Positions 1-12,119 of a stretch of DNA of 64,000 nt are shown here, piece by piece; the stretch's first letter is position 1; each line of letters opens with the position of its first letter. Below the pieces are notes generated by a model. It made no database searches and was not told the DNA's origin. It saw only the letters and a program-made list of their open reading frames with translations. This stretch comes from Trichoplusia ni. Its lineage: Eukaryota; Arthropoda; Insecta; Lepidoptera; Noctuidae. The stretch lies in NCBI RefSeq assembly GCF_003590095.1, contig NC_039480.1, forward strand, positions 5,433,328 to 5,497,327, given 5' to 3'. The translations under genes were made by a program, and so were the position numbers.

Positions 1-150
1 CGGTGGGGCGCCATTACCGAAGCTGTTAATAACATCAGCCTGTAACTGTCCCACTGCAGCCTCTAATACATAGAACGAGCATTGATCACCACGCTTGTGA
101 GCTGCCCCACGGTGGGGCGCCATTACCGAAGCTGTTAATAACACCAGCCT
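1..150. repeat. REP-110 repeat, about 1.4 units
   Basis: Copies of a unit of about 110 bp containing CCCCACGGTGGGGCGCCATT and TGTAACTGTCCCACTGCAG. The same unit recurs near 32,676, in tandem at 34,243-34,590, and near 45,062. The left copy is cut by the window edge. Confidence 0.85.
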
Positions 151-516
151 ACAACATCCATAAACGTCACAAATACCTTTCATGTACCTAAATCTAGCTT
201 ATATTGTCATGCCGTGACTGCATAAGTATGACGTCACACCGATTACGTCATCCTGAACCATATTAAAATATTTTTCATTTTTCTGCTTAAATACTTTGGA
301 CATGCAAATGTCAAATAAATTGTGGAATGTGTATTATGAAGCATAGTTCAAGGATGGCTGCCTATTTACTGATATATAACTCTTTTGCATATGATATTTT
401 TACTATCAAATTAATTTTAGAAAGGAGGAAAGTTTATTATGTTGTGAAACTCTTAATTCACTGAATTGATTTTGAGAATTCTTTCACCAATGGAAAACCG
501 CTTTATTTGGGCTAAT
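151..516. other. AT-rich DNA, nothing recognised
   Basis: No open frame with splice signals and no repeat shared with the rest of the window was seen. Confidence 0.5.
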
Positions 517-836
517 TATATGAGTCTGGGTGTCTTGTGCATGTGACTTGAATGTTTGTGAAATTCCTCGCTACACAAGGATTAGATACAAAAGTTGATT
601 TGATTTGGCTTTAAATAAAATCTTAAGAGAAAAGAAAAAAAGTTTGCATGTTTTTCTTTCATCTTTAAAAAAAAATCCCGGATTAAGGAGCTTAATCCAT
701 GTTTCACGCAGAATTTCACAAAATACGTGCACAAAGACACCCAGACTCAGGACAAGCATTCGTGGATCACACAAATGCTTGTCCTACGCGAGGATCAGAC
801 CAACACGCTGCGCATGGTGACCTCAACCACTCTTCT
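517..836. repeat. SINE-A, two partial copies facing each other
   Basis: SINE-A is a tRNA-derived SINE. On its sense strand the head reads GATAGCCGAGTGGTTGAGG (A box) and GGTTCGATCCCCGCG (B box), the body holds GACAAGCATTTGTGTGATCC, and the tail ends near TTAATGCGGGAGTCGTT. Here a tail part lies on + at 517-597 and a fuller copy on - at about 672-836. Confidence 0.8.
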
Positions 837-1317
837 ATCCGTGCTATTCATTTAATACAATTCTAAATCGAATTACTGTCTTCGAATGAAAGACGAAAAA
901 TGACTCATATTGCCAACTCAAGTGTAAATTATATACAATCACAAAACTGAATGCATATTATGAGTATTTGTAACAATCATATTACAATTTCTAAGTAAGC
1001 TTATAGACTAAATTTTCTGTCTAGACTCTAGGTAGTTGTTAATAGGATCGCCTTGCAGTAGTTTCTTGGAAATCACGTGCAGTGACTTGATGTCAAATTC
1101 GCTTTTCTGTTGATCCTTTTAAAACTGGTAACCGATGCTTTGGTCACAAGAATGCTGAAATATTCTTATTCAAAAGTAATATTTATTCGTAACTAGCTGT
1201 TGCCCGCGACTTAGTCGCCTAGATCTGTATAAAATCTAGATTTAAAAAAAAATTAATACCACATTTTTTGATGCCTCTCCATTCAAATTTTATCATATTT
1301 AGTCTAACTGTTTTTAT
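837..1317. other. Mostly unique AT-rich DNA with a Helitron scrap
   Basis: The only recognised piece is a HEL-1 3' end (reverse strand) at about 1,193-1,225, containing CTAGCTGTTGCCCGCGACTT. Confidence 0.5.
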
Positions 1318-1475
1318 TGTTGTAAATTGCATTGTCATCGAGTTCGAAGCTACCCTGAAAATTTCTGCCCGCTAGCTTATCGGGAAGTGCCTCAAAATTG
1401 AGTAGCAATAATCTAAACGGAACGACAAACAAAAAAAAATCAAGAAAGTGAGTGTATTAAAAATACGTGGGAAAA
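1318..1475 (-). repeat. MITE-3 copy
   Basis: MITE-3 is a short element of about 190 bp whose ends read CCCACGTTTTTA and the inverse, with core CCCGATAAGCTAGCAGGCTG. This copy is on the minus strand and somewhat diverged. Eight copies lie in the window. Confidence 0.7.
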
Positions 1476-1599
1476 TATATATAAATGTTGGTAAACTCAT
1501 AATTCGGGTTTTTTCATGTTTTAATAGATACTTACCTATTAAAAAAGGGCTAAATTTCATCCAGGCGATCCAGGAAACGGGGATCATTGTTGTTTTAAA

Positions 1600-1778
1600 G
1601 ACTCCCGCATTGAAGAATTAATAACTGGCGCCGCGAGGGTTTCACAAACATTCAAATCTCGAGTTCAAAGAAAATCAGAACAAGCATTAGTGGATAAAAC
1701 GGGGATCAAACCCGTGACACGTCGCGCTCAGTGGGTTTGGTGTGGTGACCTCAACCACTCGGCTATCCGTGCGGTTTT
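1600..1778 (-). repeat. SINE-A copy
   Basis: Reverse-strand copy with head, B box and tail all visible; the B box reads GATCAAACCCGTGACACG on +. Confidence 0.8.
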
Positions 1779-1968
1779 GTTACTAGCGCTCGTTACCGGA
1801 GTTTTCCCAAAATCCACAATCATTGCAATATTTATTATTGTATTATATATCGGTCCTATCCTCACGTGATTAAGATATATACTCGTTGTAATCTTTTTAA
1901 TATGTGTCAATGTCGCATCATATCAATAAGTCATGTGCCAATGGTATTATTACTGACTTGTTAACTGG

Positions 1969-2240
1969 CCTGTTGGTCTAGTGGTTAGTGACCCTGACTG
2001 CTATACCGGAGGTTGTCGGTTCGATTCCAAACCAGGACAAATGTTTGTGCGATGCGTACGATCGTTTGTTCTGTGTCTGGGTGTAATACATTTATGTTAG
2101 GTATGTGTTTAGAAATATATGAGTATGTTTATCAGTTGTCTAGTACTCATAATACAAGCTTGGTTTAGTTTGAGACTAGATGGCGTTGTGAGAAAGTTGT
2201 GAAGTTTTTGTATTCTTTATGGCTTTGTCTCTGTTTGCTT
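1969..2240 (+). repeat. SINE-B copy
   Basis: SINE-B is a second tRNA-derived SINE: head GGTCTAGTGGTTAG, B box GGTTCGATTCC, body with TTTATCAGTTGTCTAGTA and GAGACTAGATGGCGTTGTG. This copy is nearly full length. Head promoter boxes resemble a tRNA gene, but the SINE body follows. Confidence 0.85.
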
Positions 2241-2321
2241 GCTACGTTTTTAAAGTTCCGTTGCCATAGGGCAAAAAAGGAAGGTAATTAGGTGCCGGTG
2301 TTTGATCATTAAAAGAAATCG

Positions 2322-2500
2322 ATGCCCGCATTATGGAATTTAATCCTTGTGTCGCGGGGTTTCACAAACATACACATGCACAAAGACACCCAGACTCAGG
2401 TCAAGCATTCGTAGATCACACGCGGGGTTCGAACCCGTGACACGTCGCTCTCAGTTTGGTTGGCGTGGTCACCTCATCCACTCGGCTATCCGTGCAGTCA
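2322..2500 (-). repeat. SINE-A copy
   Basis: Reverse-strand, nearly complete, with a deletion between body and B box. Confidence 0.8.
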
Positions 2501-2601
2501 AGTCATTAAAAATTATAAATGCAATAAATACTCCTAACGCTGGCAACATTCAACAACATTTACTGTAACACAATGGCTCAACAAAAATGAAATAATCTAT
2601 A

Positions 2602-2850
2602 TCTATACCTACTAATTTATAAAGCTGAAGAGTTTGTTTGTTTGAACTCGCTAATCTAAGGAACTACAGGTTCAAATTGAAATATTATTTTTGTGTTAAA
2701 TAGACCATTCATCGAGGAAGGTTTTAGGCTATATACCATCACGCTGCGACTAATAGGAGAGAAGATACAATGGGAAATGTGGTAAAAACAGGGCAGGTAT
2801 CATAACTTATATCTTCTAACCACGCGGACGAAGTCGCGGGCAACAGCTAG
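2602..2850 (+). mobile_element. HEL-1, non-autonomous Helitron (Lep1-like)
   Basis: The element starts TC (2,602) after an A and ends CTAG (2,847-2,850) before a T. A GC hairpin, CGCGGACGAAGTCGCG, lies just inside the 3' end. These are the structural hallmarks of Helitrons. The body (TAGACCATTCATCGAGGAAG and similar) recurs in at least eight other copies here. It codes for nothing. Confidence 0.85.
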
Positions 2851-3204
2851 TCAATAAATATAAGACAATTATACCAGCGTATACGTCATTGTTAAATGAA
2901 CAAAGTGAGTATAAACAGTTTCTTAGAAGATGAAGCAAAAACAATAAGTGCATGTTTCCTCATCGCGGATAATGAGCTATAGACACGATAATCTAGAAAT
3001 CTAGAATAGAATAAACTTCCTTAGGTGTTAAGGCTAAGTTCTGACTAGGGCCCCGATTCTCCTATTTACAATGGCCGATGAACGAATCGTCATTATCGGC
3101 CAAGACTTTTCCCAACTATGTTGGGGTCGGCTTCCAGTCTAACCGGATTCAGCTAGACTAGTGAACGAAAGGCGATAGGATTGAATTTGAAACTATTCCT
3201 ATTC

Positions 3205-3450
3205 TCTTAAACATTTTCTCACGATTTTTTTTATACACTCACTTTTCTTGTTTTTATGTCGTTCCGGTTGGATTTTTTCAACTCAATTTTGAGCCACTTC
3301 CCGATAAGCTAGAAGGTTGAAATTAAGCTAGAAATTTTCAGGGTAGCTTCGAACCCGATGACAATGCAACTTACAACTATAAAAAACAGATTATATATTA
3401 TTATACATTTGTTGTAAAAAAATCGATTGAAGTGTCATTCAAAATGTGGG
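3205..3450 (+). repeat. MITE-3 copy
   Basis: Plus-strand copy with core CCCGATAAGCTAGAAGGTTG; its right end is diverged. Confidence 0.65.
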
Positions 3451-3623
3451 TTTTTTTTTTAATCTTTTAATTATATTTTCCAACACATTAATTGGAAATT
3501 CATTGTATTGACCGTGAGTATTCCGTCTATCGTCCGTATAACGTGACTATCTATTGGTAAAACCATTGCTAAAATCGTTTCAGTAGATTCTGAGGTTACC
3601 CCCGTTACAACACAAACTGTTTA

Positions 3624-3846
3624 TCCCTACTAAAATTATAAATTCGAAAGTAACTCTGTCTGTCTGTCTGTCTGTTACGCTATCACGCCTATACCACTGA
3701 ACTGATTTTAATGAAATTTGGTACAGATATAGAGTTGACCTTGAGAAAGAACATAGGATAGTTTATATCCCGAACTTTTGAAGAGTTCTCTTGGAAACGC
3801 GATAACAACGACCTCGACGCGGGCAAAGCCGCGGGCGAAAAGATAG
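3624..3846 (+). mobile_element. HEL-2, non-autonomous Helitron
   Basis: A different Helitron: TC start after A, a (TCTG)n stretch, ACCTTGAGAAAGAACATAGG, then a hairpin CGCGGGCAAAGCCGCG and an end mutated from CTAG to ATAG. A reverse copy lies at 19,626-19,842. Confidence 0.75.
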
Positions 3847-4015
3847 TATATTATAAAGAGTTTGTGAGTATCGATTTAGATTGCATTCAATTCTTAGAAC
3901 TCTTGGTTAACTCATACATATAATTAGTTTGGCTGGCAGCGAGGGTTACAACGAATGAATGGTTCCAAAGTGTACCTCAGTAAATATTAAACAGAAGTAC
4001 CATTTTATATAATCA

Positions 4016-4270
4016 CTAGCTGATGCCCGCGACTTCGTCCGCGCGGCTAGAAGATATAAGTTATGATTAATACCTGCCCTGTTTTTTCCACATTTTCTTT
4101 TGTATCTTCGCTCCTATTAGTCGCAGCGTGATGGTATATAGCCTAAAACCTTCCTCGGTGAATGGTCTATTCAACACGAAAATATTATTTCAATTTGAAC
4201 CAGTAGTTAATAGATTGGCGCGTTCAAACAAACAAACTCTTTAGCTTTATACATTAGTGTAGAGTATAGA
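4016..4270 (-). mobile_element. HEL-1 Helitron
   Basis: Complete reverse-strand copy: CTAG end at 4,016-4,019 and TC start at 4,269-4,270. Confidence 0.8.
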
Positions 4271-4296
4271 TAATTCCCCTGCCCTTATCCTAATTA

Positions 4297-4450
4297 TTAT
4301 TTGTGGTCGGCGCAACATGTCTTCTTCCATACCTTTCTATCTGACGTCATCTCACAAGAAACACTCTTTGCAGCCATATCGTCTTTCACACAATCCATCC
4401 ATCGTTTCCTTGGTCGTCCTCTTCCCCTATATCCATCCACATCCATACTC
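4297..4450 (-). pseudogene. LINE reverse-transcriptase 3' end (RTE-like)
   Basis: The minus-strand frame ends GRGRPRKRWMDCVKDDM followed by a KTCCAD-type terminus. This is the familiar C-terminal tail of endonuclease/reverse-transcriptase LINEs in insects. Everything upstream is missing, so it is a dead 5'-truncated insertion. Confidence 0.65.
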
Positions 4451-4607
4451 AATCCAAAAAAGGTCAATTTTATGTCTTTAACAAATTTATTTAAACTTTC
4501 ATGTACAATTGTGGCACATAAGACGGACTTAATGCCGCAAGACAAATGGAAAAGCTGCTGGAATAGCGACAACAGTACGAAAGATACAAAAAAAAAACTA
4601 CTACTGT

Positions 4608-4802
4608 GACTGCACGGATAGTCGAGTGGTTAAGGCCACCACGCCAAACCTATGCGCGACGTGATGATACGATCCCCGCGTAGTACAAGCATTTGTGTGA
4701 TCCACGAATGCTTGTCCTGAGTCTGGGTGTCTTGTGCATGTGATTTGAATGTTTGTGAAACCCAAGACATAAGGGGTAAATTCCTTAATGCGGGATCAAT
4801 TT
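4608..4802 (+). repeat. SINE-A copy
   Basis: Plus-strand, head to tail, B box mutated (GATACGATCCCCGCG). Confidence 0.8.
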
Positions 4803-5149
4803 TAAAAAAGAATAAAAATAAATCGAGATTTTCAGTAATTATGAAGTGCAATCAAAACAAAAACCTAAAATTAATCATGATTACTGCTCATTTATCTATA
4901 CTACGTCGCTACCGTACTAGAGCTTGTGATTGGCTATCTATACATGCGCGGGCGCAACAGACAGCGCGGCGTCGCTCGCCACCGTTTCTAAATATTTTTC
5001 CTTCTATCTTGTGTTGTTACAATGATTTTTTAACGCACGTCAATGGGTATAGACCAAAAAATTATAGACGGGTGGATACATCTAATTGCAATAAGGTATT
5101 TGACTATATCTAACAATAAAATCTGTTTCGTCCGTCAGACAGATTTCGA

Positions 5150-5370
5150 AAAAATATTGAATACGTGTTTTTCACGTGATCACATCATTCAATCAAAATT
5201 AAGGGAGATTAAAAGCACTTAAGATATTGGAATGTATGGTAGTGGGGGCTAGTGACATCACTTGCTAGTAAAAAGCGTACTGGTAAGTGACGTCACACGA
5301 GATTTTAAATCACTGTATCCCCTTCATGATTTTGTTTACGAGATAAAAGAAAAAACATGTACCCAACATT
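5150..5370 (+). repeat. REP-E repeat
   Basis: Contains AGATTAAAAGCACTTA and GTGACGTCACACGAGATTTT. A second copy at 41,655-41,965 shares both, there interrupted by an insertion. No termini were resolved. Confidence 0.6.
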
Positions 5371-6522
5371 TTTTTTGGAAATATGTCTGACTGACTAAAT
5401 AAATTTAGTTTTGCCATTATATTGTAATAGATTCTATTAAATAGAATTTAAAAAATCAAGTATTGTCGGAACTGTGCCTCTTAAAAAGTCCGAAACACAA
5501 GCTATTAAAACTTCAACGCGGACGAATTCCCAGGCAACGACTAGTTGTCAATAGAGTAGATTTATCTTATGTTAAAACTAATACATCACACAAAGACTTT
5601 TGTTTACATCTGTCTAATTTTCTAGTCTGTGCTTAGTTAGATATTAATGATGGCTGACTCAGGCACAGATGGTCAGATGACCACTCTCCTAGCCACGACG
5701 CAAGGCCAAACGTAGGTGTAATGACTTTTGAAATAAGCTCTTAATGGGTTTCCTAAGTATTAGAATAGATTTCCAAATGTTAGAAATATTATTTATCTAA
5801 CCGACCTGTGACTTTGCAGCAATTGCAGCCTGTAATTTTCTGGCACTCATGAAATAAAATAATTTATGCAAATGGGTTATTTTATCACTTTTACATGTCT
5901 TTTTTGAGAACGCTGGAGCCGACATTTCCTATCTGACTACCCTGAGAAGAAATGTCGAAACAAACTCAAGTGATGCTTTCGGTTGCAAAAGAATTTTTAA
6001 AATCGGTTCAGTGGTTTTTGAGATTAAGTTGGTTAGAGTCCTATTTGAGATAAGTTCTCTCCCTTCAAAGATACCTCAAATGGCATTTTGAAGACTGACC
6101 TTACGAAGTTACTTCGATAGCAAATCGTATGCATTCCTGATCGTAGATAAGTTAAAAATACATCGCGAAAGAATTTTCGTTATCAATCAATGATGATAAC
6201 GTTTTAAGGTGCAATCTGTCATGAATGAAATATTTATAGATTTATAGTTAATAAAAGTTGTGAAAAGATTTTCAAGTACTCTTTTTTCGGATGGAAGTCA
6301 AATGTCACCTTCCGCTTTGCGTTGAACGGAAAGGAGTGTCAGTCTTCTACTGATTAAAACCCACTCATGTTCCTTCCCTTGTCCTTCGTGTACCGGGGCC
6401 ACGGTAACACTTGCGGACAATCACGCTGCCCTTGCGAAAGTCCGAAAGCACAATTTTGCCTCCTTTTTTTTCTCCCTCATACACTTGAGGCAAATTGATT
6501 AGAAATCGAATTTAAATATGTA
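5371..6522. other. No gene seen
   Basis: Mostly unique AT-rich sequence. A short diverged repeat at about 6,300-6,345 (GGAAAGGAGTGTCAGTCTTC) is echoed near 44,445 and 54,405. Confidence 0.5.
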
Positions 6523-6900
6523 GTGCACGGATAACCTAGTGGTTGATGTTACCACTCCAAACCCATTGCTCTCGTCGTGTTGGGGTTCTATACTTCTATC
6601 CCCGCGTAGGACAAACGTTTGCGATCCACACATTTTTGTCGTGAGTCTAGGTGTCTTTGTGCATTGTGCAATATGAATAGAGAATCGTGAATTTAGTGAC
6701 TTTCTGCGGGAGTCGTTTTTTTTAAATAAATAAACACCTCTTTGCGCTCCTTATTATGGCTTTGATCCCTGAGTAGGACAAGCGTTTATGTGGTCCACGA
6801 ATGCTTGTCCTAGGTCTGAGTGTCTTGGTGCATGTGACTTAAATGCCCGTGAAACCCTCCGTTACACAAGGATTCGATTCATTCTGCAGTATTCGTTTAA
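6523..6900 (+). repeat. SINE-A, two adjacent copies
   Basis: A nearly complete degraded copy (6,523-6,715) is followed by a second lacking its head (6,755-6,900). Confidence 0.75.
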
Positions 6901-7239
6901 AAAAAATGAAAGCGTTTAGGTTCATACACACGTTTCTTGACATATCGCACAAATTACAATACATTGCGTTTTCTCGCAGCTCCGATATCATCATTGATAC
7001 AACATCGCCAGCAATGTATCACGACGCGCGCGATTACCTCGCATCATAAATACCGCGTATTATACTCCATGTCGGTACATAAATTTATTGCTGTAATTAA
7101 TAGTTGTTCGTATTAATTCTGCTTAATTGACATGTACAGTAGAAGGCATTTGATTAGTCATGTAGTGCAAACAAAATGATCTAGAAAATTAATAGTTTTG
7201 AATGCAGTTTCAACTTTGATAAATATCTACTTAAAAAGT

Positions 7240-7434
7240 CGGATAGCCGAGCGGCTGAGGTCTCCATGCCAAAGCCACTGAGCGCGACGTGTTGATTCGA
7301 TCCCCGCGTAGGACAAGCATTTGTGTGATCCACGAATGCTTGTCCCGAATCTGGGTGTCTTGTGCATGTGACTTGTATGTTTGTAAAACTCCCCGCGATA
7401 CAATAATTGAATTAGTCAATGCGGGAGTCGTTTC
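7240..7434 (+). repeat. SINE-A copy
   Basis: Well-preserved plus-strand copy ending AATGCGGGAGTCGTTT. Confidence 0.85.
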
Positions 7435-7859
7435 TTAAAATAGTCAATTTTGACTATTTTTTTCTATTTTAAATTGATGATGATAAAAGATTTTGTCTAT
7501 TTTAAAGGTGAAATCATGTGCGGGCGTTTTCAGAAATGTTTCATAAAAATCGGTTTAGGCGTTTATATTATAAAAGGGGGGAAAGTTGTGAAAATTTATA
7601 ATGTCGGGTTGCTTTTTTGTTTATCCCTTATCGTGGTTACTTTGCGGTTCCTAGCATTGTAACCTGGTCCCAAATATGGAAATCTGAAATCGCCAAATCG
7701 CTGCAAAAATTTATAGTGTGATCAATTTTGTAGCAAATTTATTTTCCTTAGAATATTTGTACCGACTTGTCGCACTTGAGCGGTTATTTACATTTCCGAA
7801 ATAACCCTTTTTTCTTTTTTATTCCTGATCCCTATTGTGTATTTACTAATAATCCTCGT

Positions 7860-8015
7860 TGCAATTATAAATAAATAAATGCGGACAACATCACATACAT
7901 TGTTCTGAACCCAAAGTAAGTTGCTAAAGCACTTGTGTTATGGAACGCAGATACAACGAAGGTACCACAAACACCCAGACCCGAGACAATGTACAAATGT
8001 GAATTTTTACATTAA
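7860..8015 (-). repeat. SINE-C fragment
   Basis: SINE-C is a third tRNA-derived SINE (head GACCTCCGTGGTCGAGTGG, B box GGTTCGATCCCCGGTCG). This piece is the tail half only, with TTCTGAACCCAAAGTAAGTT. Confidence 0.7.
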
Positions 8016-8227
8016 TTACCGTACACGTACACGTACCTACTTACTTCGTACTTCGAAGTAAGCGTGTGTTTAAAACAATCATTGATTTTTTTTCCGCTAT
8101 TATCTATTTACGCTTGTAATTTCGTATCCTGGCTTTGAGTTATTGCCATAATTAGGTATTTACTGTTTTAGGATGTTACGTCTTCATTATTAATACATAA
8201 ATAATAGGTTTTGCAAGGCCAGATATG

Positions 8228-8410
8228 CAGTTGAAGCCTACTAATATTATAAACGCGAAATTTTGTATGTATGGATGTTTTTTTACTCTGTCACGCATGC
8301 ACTGCAAACCATTGAAGGGATTTAGACGAAACTTGGTACACAGATAGTTTATAAGCTGGATTAAGGCATAGGATAGTTTAATCACAGTTTTATGTTCACG
8401 TAGGATCATT
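8228..8410 (+). repeat. HEL-4-type repeat
   Basis: Carries ATTATAAACGCGAAA, a TTTAGACGAAACTTGGTAC core and CATAGGATAGTTT, a combination shared with 13,515-13,740, 18,190-18,290, 20,126-20,285 and 35,565-35,745. Probably a Helitron-derived family; ends not resolved here. Confidence 0.55.
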
Positions 8411-8439
8411 TTCGATTAGTAATTTACAATTACATAAGG

Positions 8440-8580
8440 TCCAGGCGTAGGAAGCGGTGGCGAGACGACCTTAACGCTTACCGCGCAGGCTGGTTCCATG
8501 CGGCCCAGAATAGAGAGTCGTGGACGGATTTGAGGGAGGCCTTTGCCCAGCAGTGGGACACAGTAGGCTAGAGAGAAAAA
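8440..8580 (+). pseudogene. LINE 3' end (RTE-like)
   Basis: Reads RKRWRDDLNAYRAGWFHAAQ in one frame, the C-terminal tail of an RTE-type reverse transcriptase, then CCTTTGCCCAGCAGTGGGAC. Nearly identical to the piece at 42,200-42,350. Confidence 0.7.
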
Positions 8581-8682
8581 AAATAAGGTACAAATCGTAA
8601 CATAGGCCGTTCAAGTATTTACTTAAACATGTTATAAGTACGCGGGGTGAATGCGGGCGTCGTTTTCTTTCTAAAATTTCAT

Positions 8683-8990
8683 CATTGGCCTAGCCTTTTC
8701 CTAACTATGTTGGGGTTGGTTACCAGTCTACCCGGTTTCAGCTGAGTACCAGTGTTTTACAAGGAGCGACTGCCTATCTGACCTCAACCCAGTTACCTGG
8801 GCAACGCTTCTGATTACCTGTAACGTCTGTCAAAGATGTAGTAAATAGCATCCGGGACCCACAATTTAACGTGCCTTCCGAAACATGGAGGAACTCGCTA
8901 TGACACAGATGGTCACCCATCTACAGACCAACCGCGTCAAGCATAGCTTAACCTGTGAGCGTTTCACTTATGCGGTTATAGCTTAGCCAC
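8683..8990 (-). repeat. SINE-D copy
   Basis: SINE-D is a repeat of about 245-300 bp with TAACTGGGTTGAGGAGGTCA and GGTTAGACTGGAAGCCGACC on its sense strand and a GATGAT tail, like the LINE 3' ends here. A 16-bp target duplication around the copy at 55,393 shows it moves by retrotransposition. Confidence 0.8.
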
Positions 8991-9326
8991 ATTTTCTTTC
9001 TAAAAGAAATACAATGAATTCATCTGCTCGTACAAATAATTATTTGTATTATTGTATACATATACCATGGTCCTATCTCCCAACAGTTCTTTCTTTATTT
9101 TACGAAACAACAATACCTCCAAACCGGACGCTATACATCACAGATAATCCCACATGAGTCAGGTACACCTGATGGCCGGTTGCCATGCGACGCTGCCAAG
9201 ATGACGTGACGCAATTGACGCGTCTCTGACGTTTGACGCGGAGATTTTACATGGTGATGAGTTTTCTAGTTTCGGTTGTTTGGTGTTATAATTATGTGAT
9301 GTCTGTGCCTGTATGTACATAGCTTT

Positions 9327-9515
9327 TAAACGACTCCCGCATTAAGTTTTTAATTCTTGTGTCGCGGGGGGTTTCACTATCATACAAGTCACATGCACAA
9401 AGACACCCAGACTCAGAACAAGCATTCGTGGATCACACAAACGCTTGTCCGACGCGAGGATCGTTCCCGTGACACTTCGATTACAGTCGGTTTGGCATGG
9501 TGACCTTATACCATA
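9327..9515 (-). repeat. SINE-A copy
   Basis: Reverse-strand copy, head truncated after GGTGACCTTATACC. Confidence 0.75.
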
Positions 9516-10097
9516 ATGAAATGTTTGCGAAACATAAAATTTCTTAGTGTCGATTAGTTTATTTAGGCGTTTTGTCTGTTTTAGCACTAGTATTAGCTCA
9601 TCCAAAAGAAGCAGAGCATGCAACCGTCATCAAAAAGCAGGAGGTTCTCAATTCGCCCATATTTTTGTTTGTTTCAGAACTTCTGATTGGATGAACCGAT
9701 TTCAAACCCGCTGAAACAGCTGTCATTTTGTCCCTTAATGAATTCATCAATTTTGTCGCAGTAGTTCTTTATCTGAAGCTGACAAAACAATATTATGTCC
9801 TTATGCAGCCTATGTGACACCCCACTGCTACCTTCACCTAGTGATCCAAAAAAACTAATGACTAGAATTCAACACATGAAGTTTATCGCCCTAAAGTCTA
9901 TCTCAACATCTCATTACTCATGCTAACACCTGGTCACCTGCTCTCGACACTCGTGGAACACTAGATCTAAAGATTATGGTACTCAGACACTTCGGGAACA
10001 GTCTCCTGGCACTTGGCCAGCTGGGTGACTGGCCTCTGACACTTATTCATTCGTTTACCATGTTGTTTTCTATAAAAGAACACAGCAATTGTTTTGT
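9516..10097. other. No gene seen
   Basis: No recognised repeat; short open frames only. Confidence 0.45.
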
Positions 10098-10290
10098 GGA
10101 ACCTCGCGCGATACAAGGATTAAGTTCCTTAATGGGGGTGCAGTTAAAAAAACGTCTCCCGCATTAAGAAATTTAATCTTTACAAGTCGCTTGCCGAAGA
10201 TACCCAAATAAAGGACAAACATTCGTGGACAATACTAGGATCGGAATTGCGACAGTCGGTTTGGGCGTGGTGAACTCAAATGGTCAGCTA
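10098..10290. repeat. SINE-A fragments, opposed
   Basis: A plus-strand tail piece (10,098-10,150) abuts a degraded reverse copy (10,155-10,290). Confidence 0.65.
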
Positions 10291-10565
10291 TTGGTGATAA
10301 AAAAATGTTAAGCTGTTTAATATCTGTGGGGTTGAAAATGGGAAAGAAAACCTGAGTGTCTGCAAATGTACTCAAGTCGGGACTTAAATGGAAGGGGACT
10401 AAAACAAAATATTTCTGACTTGATCAAGAGAATTCTTAGCTTCATTTGATGAGATAATTGGTCATGTGGTTCAGTCTGGCGTTTTCTTTTAATTAACAAC
10501 CTTAGTAGTACTCAAACATCTATTAATAAATTAATTCTATAGCTTTTTAAGAAACACGTCTTCTA

Positions 10566-10900
10566 CTACAAATGTCTAGTGGTTAGTGGCCTTGATTGCT
10601 ATACCGGAGGTCGTGGGGTTGATTCCCATCCAGGACAATTTTGTGCTCTGTGATGAGCACGATGATTTGTTCTGTGTCTGTGTGTATTTTTTTTATATTT
10701 TGATGTATGAATCTATACTAATATATAAAGCTGAAGGGTTTGTTTGTTTGTATAAATCATAACTTATATCTTCTAACCACGCGGACGAAGTCGCGGGCAA
10801 CAGCTAGTTTAGAAATAAATCAGTATGTTTATCAGTTGCCTAGTATTCATAAACCAAGCTGTGCTTAGTTTGACACAACATGGTGTTGTGTGAAAGTTGT
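10566..10900 (+). repeat. SINE-B split by a Helitron
   Basis: Head (from 10,566) and tail (to about 10,900) of one SINE-B copy, interrupted at 10,712-10,807 by HEL-1. Confidence 0.8.
10712..10807 (+). mobile_element. Internally deleted HEL-1 Helitron (96 bp)
   Basis: It keeps only the two ends: TCTATACTAATATATAAAGC at the left and the hairpin plus CAACAGCTAG at the right. It sits between an A and a T inside SINE-B. Confidence 0.85.
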
Positions 10901-11814
10901 AGCATATTATTATATTATTCCTGTTAAAAACAATTACAGTTGATGCCAAAAATCCCCAAATATTTTCTCTCACGCCTCTCTCCACGAACTTGAACTGTCC
11001 AAGGTTAGAGCGAGGTCATGTATCTGTCCGAAGCCCTTGAAAACGGTCTCTATTAGCCATGCGTGTTGTCTAAGGTTTCCCGCGTTATGTGGAGTATTGT
11101 GCCCAATGTAGGTTGTGGAGGAAAATGTTTTAAGGAGGGATAAGGAGATGAGGGTGTTTTGGAAGAGGGGGAGTTCAAAACATGCGCGTAAAAACCATGT
11201 CACTATCTAGTTTCAGTTTTTTTCTAGGTCATTATGTGAAATACGCTATATTTTTCACCTGTATTCGAAGTTTCTCTTTTTTTTTAGTTTGAGAATAAGA
11301 TTTCCCGTATATTTTTTTAGTCCCGTACCTAAGGGGTAAAAAGGCAACTCTTAAAATTTGGTTCCGCTGTCTGTCCATCCCTCCGTCACCATACTCTCTC
11401 TATAACCGCGATAAAAATAATGATCATAGTAAAGCTTCGATTCGTTAAGTCATCAATTTGATCGGTGACCATTTTTCAGATTCTTTTTCCAATGTTTTTC
11501 ATATTTCTCCTGTCTCGCCTGTCTTTCCTCACCTAACCTCCTTTTATTAATGTCGGTTAATTGTTTTAAATTTCACCCACTCAACTATGCCTTTTGCTAA
11601 GTTTTACTATCTCGTCGTAATACCTAATATTATTGAAATATTAAACCTCGTTAGTCTCATTTCATATTAAAACATTCCAGTTAGCATACGACAAGAATTT
11701 CACTGTCAGCGATTATAGTAAGTTGTAGACAAAATAATGTTTATTGCGTGGTAAATTGTTATTGTTATGTTGCGTTACTTAAAAGTGAGGCGTAATTCAA
11801 CATAGTATTTTTTA
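10901..11814. other. No gene seen
   Basis: AT-rich unique DNA; the largest open frames (about 77 codons) lack splice or start context. Confidence 0.5.
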
Positions 11815-12008
11815 AAACGATTCCCGCATCAAGGAATTTAATCTTTGTGTCGCGGAGGCTTGACACACATCCATATCACATGCACAAAGACACCCAGACA
11901 CCAGGACAAGTATACGTGGATCACACAAATTCTTGACCTCGCGGGGATCGAACCCGCGACACGTCGCGCTCAGTGGGTTTGGCGTGGTGACCTCAACCAC
12001 TCGGCTAT
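11815..12008 (-). repeat. SINE-A copy
   Basis: Reverse-strand, intact B box (GGGGATCGAACCCGCGACAC on +). Confidence 0.85.
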
Positions 12009-12119
12009 ATTTATGAGGTCTGAGAATCGTATACTATCTATTTTTCATATCCCCGAACATTTTTATCCGTTTACTTTGTGGCTAAACAACAACTGCACAA
12101 GTTGTTCGACCACAGGTTA

